Source: Gemmatimonadaceae bacterium (GTDB lineage: Bacteria; Gemmatimonadota; Gemmatimonadetes; Gemmatimonadales; Gemmatimonadaceae). Taken from it: a DNA stretch of 64,000 nucleotides. Below are positions 41,778 to 50,129 of this stretch, piece after piece. Made by a program: the position numbers and the translations under genes. Below the pieces are notes generated by a model. That model did not search any database, had not been told where the DNA came from, and was given only the letters and a program-made list of their open reading frames with translations. How positions within the stretch are numbered: the stretch's first letter is position 1; each line of letters opens with the position of its first letter. The stretch covers positions 1 to 64,000 of the forward strand of contig JALHNZ010000004.1 of NCBI GenBank assembly GCA_022843265.1, read 5' to 3'.

Positions 41778-43085
41778 TTACGCGCGCTGGCCTGCGAGAA
41801 TCGCCTGCGCCGCCATCTGGCCTCCCCGCGCCGCACCTTCGAGCGAACTTGAGTGCAACGTCTCACTCGCTCGCCACAGTCCCCGCAATGTCGTGCGAGC
41901 CGTCGGCCGCACCGACGCATCTGCAAGAACCGGCTGAGCATACTGCGCGAGCGGCACACGCCACGTCGCAATCCGTGTGAGTGATGCTGGCGCAGCCGAC
42001 GGTGACATGCGGACGAGATCCGTGCGCACGGACGCATCAAGTTCGTCATCAGCACGCACGGCATGTTCACCAAGCACCGTCGCCGCCAACAGATGCGTGC
42101 CCCGTGGCGCGTATTCCGGCGCCACATCAGATATGGTGATGGCATGGCTGACCACGGCATCGGCCCGCGCATTCAACCACAACGCCTTGCCGGCTAACAA
42201 CGGAGCGCTGGACTGATAGTAGAGCGTGGTGCACCCGAGCACTGCTCGTGGTTCACCGAGCGCTACGCCGGCCGTGCTAGCCAGCGCGTGCGCTGCAATC
42301 AGGTCGGTCGCGAGCACGATGTCATTGGCCAGCACGGTGCTGCCGTCGTCCAACACGACACCTCGCGCCGCACCATCCACGAAGTGCAACGCACGCACGC
42401 GCGTGTTGCAGCGAACGCTGTCGGCGGGTAGCTGCGCCGCAAGTTGGCGCGGTACTGCCCCCATGCCGGCGGCCGGCACAGCCGTTTTTCCTTCTGACAA
42501 CATCTTGAACGTAAAGAGCAGCACACTCGCCCGGGTTGTGAGCGATCGATCGAGCAGAATCCCGCCATAAAACGGCGCAAAGAATCCGTGAATCGTTCGC
42601 TCGGAAAAACCGCGGGACGCGAGGAACGCACGCGTGGACACGGCGGCGTATTTCGCGTGGAAACAGTCATCAACGCTCAGCGACATGGCAAATTGGCGTA
42701 GTCGCAGCATGCGCCAGAGATCGGTCACAGGCAGCGCGCCGCCCGTGAGTGAAGGCAGGAACAGCGTGGGATCATTGAACGCATCACCAACAAGCGCAGG
42801 CGGTCCTGATTCGCGCGTGATGCGGGCCGCCGGCAAAAACGGGCGCAACTGTAGCGAGGCGTGATCGAGGTAGCGATTGAGCACCGGATACGCGGTGAAC
42901 AACACCTGAAAGCCATGATCCAGCTGAAACCCATCGCGCTCCGTGGTACGCACGCGTCCGCCAACTTCGGGCGAGGCTTCAAGCACCTGTACCGCGCGAC
43001 CGGCGCGATGCAGCTCGATGGCCGCAACGAGTCCTGCAACGCCGGCGCCGACGATCACCACTGGAGATTCAGTATTCGTAGTCAC
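41778..43085 (-). CDS. FAD-dependent amine-oxidase-like oxidoreductase
   Basis: About 435 residues of the flavin amine oxidase / phytoene desaturase / protoporphyrinogen oxidase superfamily. Dinucleotide site VVIVGAGVAGLVAAIEL with VLEASPEVGGRVRT (the GGR motif), GFQLDHGFQVLF, and a C-terminal FAD motif GLWRASETLHSSSLEGAARGGQMAA. Substrate not determined. The frame is open to 43115, but that part overlaps the terminator of the next gene, so GTG 43085 (or 43088) is preferred. Possibly pigment or quinone related. Confidence 0.85.
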   Translation of the reverse strand: MTTNTESPVVIVGAGVAGLVAAIELHRAGRAVQVLEASPEVGGRVRTTERDGFQLDHGFQVLFTAYPVLNRYLDHASLQLRPFLPAARITRESGPPALVGDAFNDPTLFLPSLTGGALPVTDLWRMLRLRQFAMSLSVDDCFHAKYAAVSTRAFLASRGFSERTIHGFFAPFYGGILLDRSLTTRASVLLFTFKMLSEGKTAVPAAGMGAVPRQLAAQLPADSVRCNTRVRALHFVDGAARGVVLDDGSTVLANDIVLATDLIAAHALASTAGVALGEPRAVLGCTTLYYQSSAPLLAGKALWLNARADAVVSHAITISDVAPEYAPRGTHLLAATVLGEHAVRADDELDASVRTDLVRMSPSAAPASLTRIATWRVPLAQYAQPVLADASVRPTARTTLRGLWRASETLHSSSLEGAARGGQMAAQAILAGQRA

Positions 43086-43090
43086 CACGG

Positions 43091-43128
43091 AAAAATAACG
43101 GGGGCTCCCGAACATGTCGGAAGCCCCC
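43091..43128 (-). terminator. Rho-independent terminator
   Basis: On the minus strand GGGGGCT/AGCCCCC (43100-43106 with 43122-43128) plus CCG/CGG make a 10-bp stem with one mismatch and a 7-base loop (43111-43117), followed by a T-rich run (43096-43091). It ends the transcript of the barrel gene at 43158-43736. Confidence 0.88.
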
Positions 43129-43157
43129 GATGTGCTGCACCGCCGAAGCGGATCAGA

Positions 43158-43736
43158 CTAGAAACGAATGCCGAACGTGATCGGGATCCAGCGCGACGAG
43201 CTCTGCTCACCGTCGCCGAACACATTCACAAAACGAGCTTCGGCAAACGTGGAGAAACCGGCCAGCTTGAACTCAAAACCACCGCCAACGCCAATGCCGA
43301 GATCGTTGGATGATTCCGACTCCTGGCCAGACGCCGTACCCGTGCCTTCAAACTTCGTGCGATAGAGACCACCACCGCCGATCAAGTACGGGCGGATGCT
43401 GCCTTCAGCCGTGGTCGAGGACAACGGGAAAAGAATATTGCCCGTGACCGACAGCACGTTGAGGTCAAAGCCGACGACGCTGTTGCTGGCCTTGCCACCA
43501 AAGCTCTCGTATCCAACGTCACCACGGAAGCTGAAGCGTGATGCAGCAGGCTTCAAATAAATGTTGCCGGTGATGTTGTAACCGCTTTCAACTCCGTCGG
43601 CGAGATCACCCATCGGCAACGACAGACCACCCATGACGCCAACGGAAATCGGCTTGGAATCCTGAGCACCAGCAACCGCCGGCAGGAGCGCGAAGGTGCC
43701 GACGGCACAGAGAGCACGAAGAGCGCGAAGCGACAT
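43158..43736 (-). CDS. Outer-membrane beta-barrel protein (OmpW/OmpX-like)
   Basis: A 192-residue exported barrel: signal peptide (ending VAGAQ) and eight to ten alternating strands (e.g. FSFRGDVGYESF, IRPYLIGGGGLYRTKF, GIGVGGGFEFKL, FSTFAEARFVNVF), ending with the aromatic GIRF needed for BAM insertion. Strong AAAGGAG six bases before ATG 43736. Function not known; a structural or porin-like role is likely. Upstream gap of 240 bases contains ACCCT-AG-AGGGT. Confidence 0.82.
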   Translation of the reverse strand: MSLRALRALCAVGTFALLPAVAGAQDSKPISVGVMGGLSLPMGDLADGVESGYNITGNIYLKPAASRFSFRGDVGYESFGGKASNSVVGFDLNVLSVTGNILFPLSSTTAEGSIRPYLIGGGGLYRTKFEGTGTASGQESESSNDLGIGVGGGFEFKLAGFSTFAEARFVNVFGDGEQSSSRWIPITFGIRF

Positions 43737-43976
43737 ACAAAACTCCTTTGGTAGGAATAAACTGAATGATGTGCAGTGTGACCCAACCGAGTCGATCGAC
43801 CCGTTACTCGGCGTACCACCTCGTACACCGAACACTTCACAGTTGCTCATACCCTAGAGGGTCCGCGAAAGTCCAACAACGTTTCCGTGTGACCTGCATC
43901 ACGCATTGCCGTTAATTTCGGCTTCGGTAACATCGCGGGCAGGTCAACAACCCAACGGCCAAAGCAACTGCGCCCT

Positions 43977-44483
43977 TTACTGTGGTTCCGGTGCGTTCCC
44001 CACGACACGAACGCCGGTCACGAAGTAGTTCGTCTCGCCAAAGCAACTCGTGGGAACCCACGGCTTTTCATCGTACGTAAGCACAATGCGCTTGCCGTTG
44101 GTGGCCTCAATGGCGTGCGCGACCGAATCGCTGCGGACACTGAACGTCCAGAGCTGAGGCATGCTACCGGGAATGGTAGAAATGGCCATTTCGCCTTCCC
44201 AGGTTTTGCAGAGCCAACCCTTCTCCGAGATTTTCTGCACGAATCCCGCGCGCTCTCCCGAGGAGTACACAAAGTTCAGCCCAACTGCGGCCCAGATGCC
44301 AAACGCCAGGGTAGGCGCGCCAACCAGTGCCAGCACCGTGAGCTTGCCCCAATGCCGCCGGGCAAACGACCCCTGCTTCGCCCTCGACGTGGAGGAACTC
44401 GGGGCGGTATCGGCGGGCGTGGCCGCGCCGTCGGTGCGGTCGGGCGCCGGCTCAGAGGCATTCGGATCGTATGGACCTGTCAT
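43977..44483 (-). CDS. Hypothetical membrane-anchored protein
   Basis: A 168-residue protein with an N-terminal 45-residue Pro/Ala/Thr-rich cytoplasmic stretch, one membrane helix (about 47-68), and a periplasmic domain with two Cys ([15 protein letters not shown]). The domain reads like a small soluble fold with conserved [20 protein letters not shown] and [15 protein letters not shown] do not recognise a named family, but the WLCKTWEGE pattern occurs in many hypothetical bacterial proteins. Divergent from ispG. Confidence 0.68.
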   Translation of the reverse strand: MTGPYDPNASEPAPDRTDGAATPADTAPSSSTSRAKQGSFARRHWGKLTVLALVGAPTLAFGIWAAVGLNFVYSSGERAGFVQKISEKGWLCKTWEGEMAISTIPGSMPQLWTFSVRSDSVAHAIEATNGKRIVLTYDEKPWVPTSCFGETNYFVTGVRVVGNAPEPQ

Positions 44484-44587
44484 ACCACAAAGCTCATGCC
44501 GAAGGTGGCACGGCGGAAGGGTGGGACGCGCAGTACGCCGCGGCTATTTTGCATAGGTCTTCTTCATCCCCGTTCTCCGAGAATCGC

Positions 44588-45799
44588 GTGACGTTTCGAG
44601 CCCGACGACAGACAGCCACCGTGCACGTGCGCGGCACACCCGTTGGTGGATCCCATCCGATTGTGGTGCAATCCATGACCAACACCGATACGGCCGACGC
44701 CGCCGGTACCGCCGAGCAGGTTGCACAACTCTACGAGGCGGGCTCGCAAAAGGTTCGCATTACGGTCAACAATGACGAAGCCGCGCAGGCCGTACCGGAA
44801 ATCCGCCAACGGCTGGCTGACCGCGGTCTCGATGTCCCACTGATTGGTGATTTTCATTACAATGGACACTTGCTGCTCACCAAGTATCCAGCGTGCGCCG
44901 CGGCACTCGACAAGTATCGCATCAATCCGGGCAACACCGGCACCAAACATCGCGACACCAACTTCACCACGATCGTGCAAGCGGCCATTGATCACGGCAA
45001 GCCAGTGCGCATTGGCGTGAACTGGGGCTCGCTCGATCAGACGCTGCTCACCGATATGATGGACGCGAATGCACGCTCGGCCGAGCCGCGTGATGCGAAA
45101 GACGTCTACATGGATGCGATGCTCGAGAGTGCGCTACGTTCGGCCGCCCTCGCAGAGGAAGTGGGATTGCCGCACGACCGCATTATTGTGAGCGCGAAGA
45201 TTTCCGTTGTGCAGGATCTTGTGGAGTGTTATCGCCGACTCGCTGCGCGCTGTGACTATCCGCTGCACCTCGGCCTGACTGAGGCGGGCATGGGCAACAA
45301 GGGCGTCATCGCCAGCACCGCTGCGCTCAGCATTCTGCTTGGCGAAGGGATCGGTGACACGATCCGAGTGTCGCTCACACCAAAGCCGAACGGTGACCGC
45401 CGCGAAGAAGTGTTTGTGGCGCAGCAGATCCTGCAGTCGCTCGGTTTGCGTTCGTTCGCACCGCAGGTCACCGCATGTCCTGGGTGCGGTCGCACCACAA
45501 GCACCTTCTTCCAGCATATGGCGGAAGACATTCAGGGATATTTGCGTGAACAAATGCCGGTATGGCGCGAGTCACGTCCGGGCGTTGTCGATATGAAGGT
45601 CGCCGTGATGGGCTGCGTGGTAAACGGACCAGGCGAATCAAAGCACGCCAACATCGGCATTTCGCTGCCAGGTACATTCGAGGAGCCTAAAGCGCCCGTG
45701 TACGTGGATGGCAAGTTGTTCACCACACTCAAGGGTGACCGGATTGTCGCCGAGTTTCTGGAGATTCTCGAGAACTACGTGACGACAACGTATGCGTAG
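44588..45799 (+). CDS. ispG: (E)-4-hydroxy-3-methylbut-2-enyl-diphosphate synthase (GcpE)
   Basis: MEP-pathway Fe-S enzyme that reduces the cyclic diphosphate MEcPP to HMBPP. 403 residues from GTG 44588: TIM barrel ([11 protein letters not shown] start, [16 protein letters not shown]) and a C-terminal Fe-S domain with Cys297 and Cys300 in [10 protein letters not shown], Cys343 in [11 protein letters not shown] and the following Glu that completes the [4Fe-4S] ligand set. The open frame to 44471 has no family match, so the GTG is preferred. Single gene, divergent from the membrane protein. Confidence 0.94.
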   Translation: MTFRARRQTATVHVRGTPVGGSHPIVVQSMTNTDTADAAGTAEQVAQLYEAGSQKVRITVNNDEAAQAVPEIRQRLADRGLDVPLIGDFHYNGHLLLTKYPACAAALDKYRINPGNTGTKHRDTNFTTIVQAAIDHGKPVRIGVNWGSLDQTLLTDMMDANARSAEPRDAKDVYMDAMLESALRSAALAEEVGLPHDRIIVSAKISVVQDLVECYRRLAARCDYPLHLGLTEAGMGNKGVIASTAALSILLGEGIGDTIRVSLTPKPNGDRREEVFVAQQILQSLGLRSFAPQVTACPGCGRTTSTFFQHMAEDIQGYLREQMPVWRESRPGVVDMKVAVMGCVVNGPGESKHANIGISLPGTFEEPKAPVYVDGKLFTTLKGDRIVAEFLEILENYVTTTYA

Positions 45800-45812
45800 C
45801 CGCGTTCGCTGA

Positions 45813-46421
45813 TTACGGCGCCGCTCCCTCAAGAGCGGCGGTGGCGGCTTCGAGTTCCGCAACGATGGGCGCGGAGAACCCGACGTCGCGTAAACGATCG
45901 CACACCGCGCGATACCAGCGCACCGTGCCTTCGCGCCCCGCGCTGAAACGCCCCCACACGGTTTCGGGAAACGACGTGCGGGCCAGATCGTACACAATTG
46001 TGTTTGCGTTGTGCAGCGTGTCGGCGGTACACACCCAGCGCGCGGCATCCGAGGCCACGGAGAGGCGCGTCAGAATGTCCGCTTTACGATCGTCAACGGA
46101 CAGCTCGACACCGTCGTCGTCAACACGACGTTCAATCACCGCGAGCACCGTCTCCAGCGCATCCATGCCAAACTTGCGTCCAATACGCTCTTCGAGCGTG
46201 GATCGATTCCATCCATCGCGGACGGCGTCTTCGATGGTATCGTGCAGAATTCCCGCGACCACGGTGGATTCATCCTGTCCATACCGCGTGAGAATCACCG
46301 CCACATTCGCGGGTTGTGTCAGGTACGGCAGCCGTGTGCCGCTGCGCACCTGCTGATCGTGGTGCTTGGCCGCAAATGCGAACGCGTGATTGATGCGATC
46401 GGAGTAACCGGTCACCGTCAT
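45813..46421 (-). CDS. HD-domain protein, RelA/SpoT hydrolase-like
   Basis: A 202-residue HD-superfamily protein. Residues about 10-75 fit the ppGpp-hydrolase-like HD fold: AFAAKHHDQQVRSGTRLPYLTQPANV, His60-Asp61 in GILHDTIED, and Glu64/Asp65 after it; a second acidic region VCTADTLHNANT near 135-146 matches the KxAD/DxxHN part of MESH1/SpoT enzymes. No synthetase or TGS domain, so it looks like a small alarmone hydrolase or phosphohydrolase. ATG 46421 has GAGG five bases upstream; the frame extends to 46445. Confidence 0.8.
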   Translation of the reverse strand: MTVTGYSDRINHAFAFAAKHHDQQVRSGTRLPYLTQPANVAVILTRYGQDESTVVAGILHDTIEDAVRDGWNRSTLEERIGRKFGMDALETVLAVIERRVDDDGVELSVDDRKADILTRLSVASDAARWVCTADTLHNANTIVYDLARTSFPETVWGRFSAGREGTVRWYRAVCDRLRDVGFSAPIVAELEAATAALEGAAP

Positions 46422-46521
46422 GAAAGCCTCGGCGTGAATCCGCAAACTGCGCGGTCATAACAACGCACAGGAAAGTGCGCCGGAAAATGCGTCCCGTTAT
46501 CCACGATCACAATGTACCTCA

Positions 46522-47016
46522 TCACGCGGTCGCCACGCGAAACCAGCGCATCAACGCTTCAAGTCCTTGTGCGTCCTGCTCATCAAACATGGCCGGTTCG
46601 CCACTATCAATATCCAGCACCGCAATGAGCGAGTCATCGGCGGCGAAAACCGGCACGACAATTTCACTTTGAGAGCGTGGGTCACATGTGATGTGACCGG
46701 GGAATGCATGCACATCGGGCACCACCACGGTGCGTCGTTCCGCCGCCGCGGTTCCGCACACACCTCGACCGAAGGTGATGTCGAGACAGCCGAGCGATCC
46801 TTGATACGGCCCGACGCGAAGCATCGTTCCGGGTTCCACCACACGATAGAATCCGGTCCACAAATGCGAGAACGCGTGATGCAACAGCGCACTCGTTGTC
46901 GCCATCCCGGCGATCACGTCGTTGCTGCCGTCGAGCAACAACGATTGCATCTGGAGCAGCTGTTCGTAGGCTTCGACGCGCGGCGCGGCGCGCAGGTCGG
47001 GAATTGCCGGTTCCAT
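46522..47016 (-). CDS. msrC: Free methionine-(R)-sulfoxide reductase (GAF type)
   Basis: A single GAF domain (164 residues) with the fRMsr active-site pattern: three Cys at 77 (LGCLDITFG), 87 (GRGVCGTAA) and 111 (HITCDPRS), followed by SEIVVPVF. These match the recycling and catalytic Cys of the family, which reduces free methionine-R-sulfoxide using thioredoxin. Co-directional with the neighbours but with gaps of 100 and 39 bases, so it may be monocistronic or in a loose operon. Confidence 0.9.
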   Translation of the reverse strand: MEPAIPDLRAAPRVEAYEQLLQMQSLLLDGSNDVIAGMATTSALLHHAFSHLWTGFYRVVEPGTMLRVGPYQGSLGCLDITFGRGVCGTAAAERRTVVVPDVHAFPGHITCDPRSQSEIVVPVFAADDSLIAVLDIDSGEPAMFDEQDAQGLEALMRWFRVATA

Positions 47017-47055
47017 GTGTTCAGTCGGTTCGAAAAAGTCTGATGCGCTGCGAGT

Positions 47056-47496
47056 TTACGCAGCGCGTGCCGCGGCAATTTGGGCCAGCAGCACGAGATC
47101 CAGCAGCGCGAGCGCGAGCCCCTGAACAATGATGCCCATGCCGGCGCCCACGCCACCAAGCTTTTTTCCCAGACGCCAGCTGCACAGCGCAATCGTGAGA
47201 CCCACGCCAGCATAGCCAGCATCAAGTCCCACGTTCAACCACAAAAAGTTGATCAGCGACGTTGCGCCATCCAGATCACGCAGCGCGAGCGTTCGCGCCG
47301 CCCAGGCGCAAATCGCCAGATCCACAGCGCCCCAGGCAGCGGTTTGAATTGCAAAGTGTCGCAGCAATGGCGAGCTCGAGCCGCGCATGGCCAGCCAGGC
47401 GAGCGTGAAAGTACCAAGCAGCACGCTACCGCCGCCCCAGATCGCCAGCCGGAGCAGGTGCGCGCGTTCGAGCGAGAGAAGCGCATCGGCCCACAT
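47056..47496 (-). CDS. Hypothetical integral membrane protein
   Basis: A 146-residue protein with four probable membrane helices (about 14-36, 48-66, 79-98, 112-138). No catalytic motif. ATG 47496 is preferred; the frame extends to 47601 with no support. Resembles DUF6992-type four-helix proteins; function unknown. The 40-base gap to the next gene suggests possible co-transcription with msrC. Confidence 0.6.
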   Translation of the reverse strand: MWADALLSLERAHLLRLAIWGGGSVLLGTFTLAWLAMRGSSSPLLRHFAIQTAAWGAVDLAICAWAARTLALRDLDGATSLINFLWLNVGLDAGYAGVGLTIALCSWRLGKKLGGVGAGMGIIVQGLALALLDLVLLAQIAAARAA

Positions 47497-47593
47497 GCAG
47501 TAGGAGGCTAGCGGGCGGTCGCGTGGCGGAGAAGGGGGAGCCGTGCGCGCGCGCGTGTGGTAGTTTGTTTCGCATGCGAGTCGACTTCGCCCA

Positions 47594-48274
47594 ATGAGCA
47601 ACGACGCTCAACCAGAGCGCAGCCCATCCGCGGCCCCCTCGGCCACGGATCGAGAGGCGGTAATGTCCGCGCTTGGCGACGCCTACGCTGCGGACCAACT
47701 GGAGCTCGATGAGCTGGAGCGGCGCATGGCGCGGGTCTATCGCGCCACATCGCACGATGCGCTGGCTGAAGTACTCACCGGGTTGGGATCGCGAGGTTCG
47801 CTCGCCCGCGCGCCGATGAGCGCACCGGCGGCCGCGGCCGCGCAGCGCGTACAGACCGACCTGTCGATCCGTGCATATGACTATGGCGTCGCCACGATTG
47901 CGCGACCCGAGATCGTACCAGAGCGCGCCGTTCTCATGGGGGTAATGGGCGCGGCGGAGCGCAAAGGGGCATGGGTTGTCCCGCGGCAGCTCAAGGTGTT
48001 CGCGGCCATGGGTGGTGTAGATCTCGACCTTCGCGAAGCGCAGTTTGCCAGCGGCGTTACGGAGATCGAGATTTTCGCCATTTGGGGCGGCGTGGATATC
48101 AAGGTACCCACCGGCGTTCGCGTCGAGTCCACCGGCGTGGGCATCATGGGCGGATTCAGCGTCAGTGGCGCGGATGCGGACCCTGGCCCTGACGCGCCCG
48201 TGTTGCGCATCAATGGCGTGGCCATCATGGGTGGCGTGGAAGCCAAAATGAAAAAAATCAAACGCCCGAAGTAG
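47594..48274 (+). CDS. DUF1707/LiaF-like protein
   Basis: A 226-residue protein. N-terminal DUF1707 segment (about 17-62): DREAVMSALGDAYAADQLELDELERRMARVYRATSHDALAEVLTGL, typical of SHOCT-like short oligomerisation motifs. The C-terminal part (about 115-225) resembles the LiaF/DUF2154 cell-wall stress sensor fold (VMGAAERKGAWVVPRQLKVFAAMGGVDLDLREA and IEIFAIWGGVDIKVPTGVRVE), with repeated Gly-Gly turns. No membrane helix is seen. Role in envelope-stress response is inferred from the family. Confidence 0.82.
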   Translation: MSNDAQPERSPSAAPSATDREAVMSALGDAYAADQLELDELERRMARVYRATSHDALAEVLTGLGSRGSLARAPMSAPAAAAAQRVQTDLSIRAYDYGVATIARPEIVPERAVLMGVMGAAERKGAWVVPRQLKVFAAMGGVDLDLREAQFASGVTEIEIFAIWGGVDIKVPTGVRVESTGVGIMGGFSVSGADADPGPDAPVLRINGVAIMGGVEAKMKKIKRPK

Positions 48275-48286
48275 ACGCGGACACAC

Positions 48287-48331
48287 AAAAAAATGGGGGC
48301 CGACGATTTCTCGTCGGCCCCCATTCGTTTT
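48287..48331. terminator. Bidirectional terminator
   Basis: ATGGGGGCCGACGA (48293-48306) pairs with TCGTCGGCCCCCAT (48311-48324) around a TTTC loop. On the minus strand a run of T follows (A-run 48286-48293), strong for the cupredoxin gene; on the plus strand TTCGTTTT is weaker. Confidence 0.9.
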
Positions 48332-48348
48332 CCCGCGTTACAGCCAGA

Positions 48349-48843
48349 TTACGGCGTAACGGTGACTTTGCCCTTCATGCCCATCGCAAGGTGCGGCGTG
48401 CAGAAGTACTCGTACGTGCCAGGCGCGACGCCAGCGAAGGAGAGCGTGTACTCTTCGTTCGCGTTCATCATCATCGGGCTGCTCAGCTCGCTCATCTGGT
48501 TCGGCATGTTGGCCATGAGCTGCGCCTTCACGTCGGCCGGAAGAAGCGTTGCGTCGAACGCCACATTGTGCGGCGCGCCGCTGACCATGATGAACTTGAT
48601 GCCGTCGCCGGCCTTGATCGTGATTTCAGCCGGCTCGTAACGGAACGTCGCGTCACCAACCATCTTCACTTCGTGAATCGTGCCAGTGATTGCCTGCGCG
48701 GCACCAGCAGCCGGAGCGGCCGGAGCATCCATCGCGGGTGCTTCAACGGCCGGTGTGTCCGTCGTTTCCGCCGCCTTGTCACCACCACCGCACGCGCCGA
48801 GCAGCATCGCTGCGCTTACTACTGCAAATCCAAGAAACCGCAT
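48349..48843 (-). CDS. Cupredoxin-fold copper lipoprotein (plastocyanin-like)
   Basis: A 164-residue lipoprotein (lipobox MLLGAC, Cys18) with a flexible Ala/Pro/Glu linker, then a plastocyanin-like domain. Copper ligands are His92 in APHN, Cys148, His151 and Met156 in YFCTPHLAMGMKG, the type-1 blue-copper set. Family members carry electrons between a donor and a copper enzyme or oxidase; partner not in the window. ATG 48843 has GGAGG nine bases upstream; the frame runs to 49026 without support. A perfect CRP-like palindrome lies about 85-100 bases upstream. Confidence 0.88.
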   Translation of the reverse strand: MRFLGFAVVSAAMLLGACGGGDKAAETTDTPAVEAPAMDAPAAPAAGAAQAITGTIHEVKMVGDATFRYEPAEITIKAGDGIKFIMVSGAPHNVAFDATLLPADVKAQLMANMPNQMSELSSPMMMNANEEYTLSFAGVAPGTYEYFCTPHLAMGMKGKVTVTP

Positions 48844-48926
48844 TTCGAAAGGCCTCCAAAGCCAGATCGACGGAATGGACACATGTCCACGAGAAACAAC
48901 GAACACCCGCAGCACTCCTGCGAGCC

Positions 48927-48944
48927 TTGTGAATATATTCACAA
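48927..48944. promoter_or_regulatory. Perfect CRP/FNR-type palindrome
   Basis: TTGTGAATATATTCACAA is an 18-base perfect palindrome containing TGTGA-N6-TCACA, the textbook CRP half-sites. It lies between the divergent cupredoxin gene and the his leader and may serve either, or both. Confidence 0.6.
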
Positions 48945-48980
48945 ATACGTCGCAACGTAAGGGCTCCAACTTCGCGGGGC

Positions 48981-49010
48981 TTGACCGCGCTGCCCGGCTC
49001 CCACTAGCAT
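48981..49010 (+). promoter_or_regulatory. his operon promoter
   Basis: TTGACC (48981-48986), an 18-base spacer, and TAGCAT (49005-49010). The predicted transcript start falls on the ATG of the leader peptide (49017). Confidence 0.6.
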
Positions 49011-49016
49011 TGCCGC

Positions 49017-49106
49017 ATGCGCTCAACGCTCCAGCATCACCATCACGTGCACCACGGTCACGGCCCGACGGGTCGCGGACTCGCGTACGTGCTGGCTGGA
49101 GCCTGA
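49017..49106 (+). CDS. His operon leader peptide
   Basis: A 29-residue open frame, ATG 49017 to TGA 49104. Residues 7-15 read HHHHVHHGH: seven His codons in nine (49035-49061). That is the signature of a histidine attenuator: ribosomes stall here when charged tRNA-His is scarce. It ends 36 bases before an intrinsic terminator and lies 144 bases before hisG. No ribosome site precedes it, and the promoter geometry suggests a leaderless message. Confidence 0.9.
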   Translation: MRSTLQHHHHVHHGHGPTGRGLAYVLAGA

Positions 49107-49142
49107 TCGCGCTCTATCGTTAGCTCTGCCCGAATTGCCGCT

Positions 49143-49172
49143 GGCCCGTCCTCCCGAGGATGGGCCTTTTTT
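49143..49172 (+). terminator. his attenuator terminator
   Basis: GGCCCGTCCT (49143-49152) pairs with AGGATGGGCC (49157-49166; one G-T wobble) around CCCG, followed by TTTTTT (49167-49172). GGCCCGTC (49143-49150) can instead pair with GACGGGTC (49067-49074), which lies in the leader just after the His codons, giving a possible antiterminator. Confidence 0.85.
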
Positions 49173-49250
49173 CTTGCCCAGCTTTTCATTCTCGGGATTT
49201 GTTCGGTTTTTCCGGCTCAACTTTCCCGCTTTCGACCTTTTGAGATCGCC

Positions 49251-50129
49251 ATGCTTAGAATCGCGCTGCCAAACAAAGGGCGGCTCAGTGAAGAAACCCG
49301 CACGTTATTCAACGACGCTGGCCTGGAAGTACGGGCCGCCGGTGAACGCGCCCTGACCGCATCACTCGGCGGGGAGTTCGAGGCGATCTTTGTGCGCGCT
49401 CAGGACATTCCTGAGTTCGTCGCGGACGGAGCCGCTGACGCCGGTGTGACCGGATGGGACCTCGTCAACGAGTCCGGTCGCGCGCTCACGGAGCACCTGG
49501 ACCTGGGTTTCGGACGCTGCCGGCTTGTCGTGGCCGCCAAAGATGACTCCGGTATCACCAGCGTCAGCCAGATTGGTGAAAATGGTCAGCCTGTGCGCGT
49601 TGCATCGGTGTTTCCCCGCATCACGGCACGCTTCTTTGCCGAACGCGGTCGACCGGTTGAAGTCGTGCCGGTATCAGGCGCTGCGGAAATCGCGCCGCAC
49701 CTCGGCATCGCCGACATCGTGGTGGATCTCACGTCCACTGGCTCCACGCTCAAAATGAACGGGCTCCACGAAGTAGAAACGGTGCTCGAAAGTTCAGCGC
49801 GCCTGGTGACTGCAGCGGGAGGGCCTCGTAGTGGCAATGCGGAGGCCGCCGCGCAGCTCGAAGAGCTCGTGACCGCACTTGGCTCCGTGATTCGTGCGCG
49901 CGGTCAGCGCTATCTCATGGCCAATGTGCCGCGCAGCGTGCTTGAACAAGTAAAGAGAGTATTGCCGGGACTCAACGGACCAACCGTTGTCGACATCATG
50001 AACGGTGGCACGTATGTCGCGGTGCACGCCGTCGTGCCCGCGAAAATGGTGTATCGCGTGATCTCGCAGTTGCGCGCTCTCGGCGCCGAGGGCCTGTTGG
50101 TCACTCGCATTGAGAGGCTGGTGCCGTGA
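49251..50129 (+). CDS. hisG: ATP phosphoribosyltransferase, long form
   Basis: Catalyses the first step of histidine synthesis (ATP + PRPP). 292 residues, the long form with a C-terminal ACT-like regulatory domain (about 215-292: VVDIMNGGTYVAVHAVVPAKMVYRVISQL), so HisZ is not needed and histidine feedback is expected. Motifs: MLRIALPNKGRLSEET, GFGRCRLVVAA, ITARFFAE and the PRPP loop IVVDLTSTGSTLK near 160-172. Preceded by the attenuator; ATG 49251. Confidence 0.96.
   Translation: MLRIALPNKGRLSEETRTLFNDAGLEVRAAGERALTASLGGEFEAIFVRAQDIPEFVADGAADAGVTGWDLVNESGRALTEHLDLGFGRCRLVVAAKDDSGITSVSQIGENGQPVRVASVFPRITARFFAERGRPVEVVPVSGAAEIAPHLGIADIVVDLTSTGSTLKMNGLHEVETVLESSARLVTAAGGPRSGNAEAAAQLEELVTALGSVIRARGQRYLMANVPRSVLEQVKRVLPGLNGPTVVDIMNGGTYVAVHAVVPAKMVYRVISQLRALGAEGLLVTRIERLVP

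Noticed and set aside
47426-48286. Open frame on the minus strand opposite the DUF1707 gene
   Set aside because: His/Arg-rich shadow; DUF1707 and LiaF-like signatures lie on the plus strand.
49023-49220. Minus-strand frame overlapping the his leader
   Set aside because: Low-complexity Arg/Ser/Gly composition and no family; the plus-strand leader peptide and attenuator explain the region.
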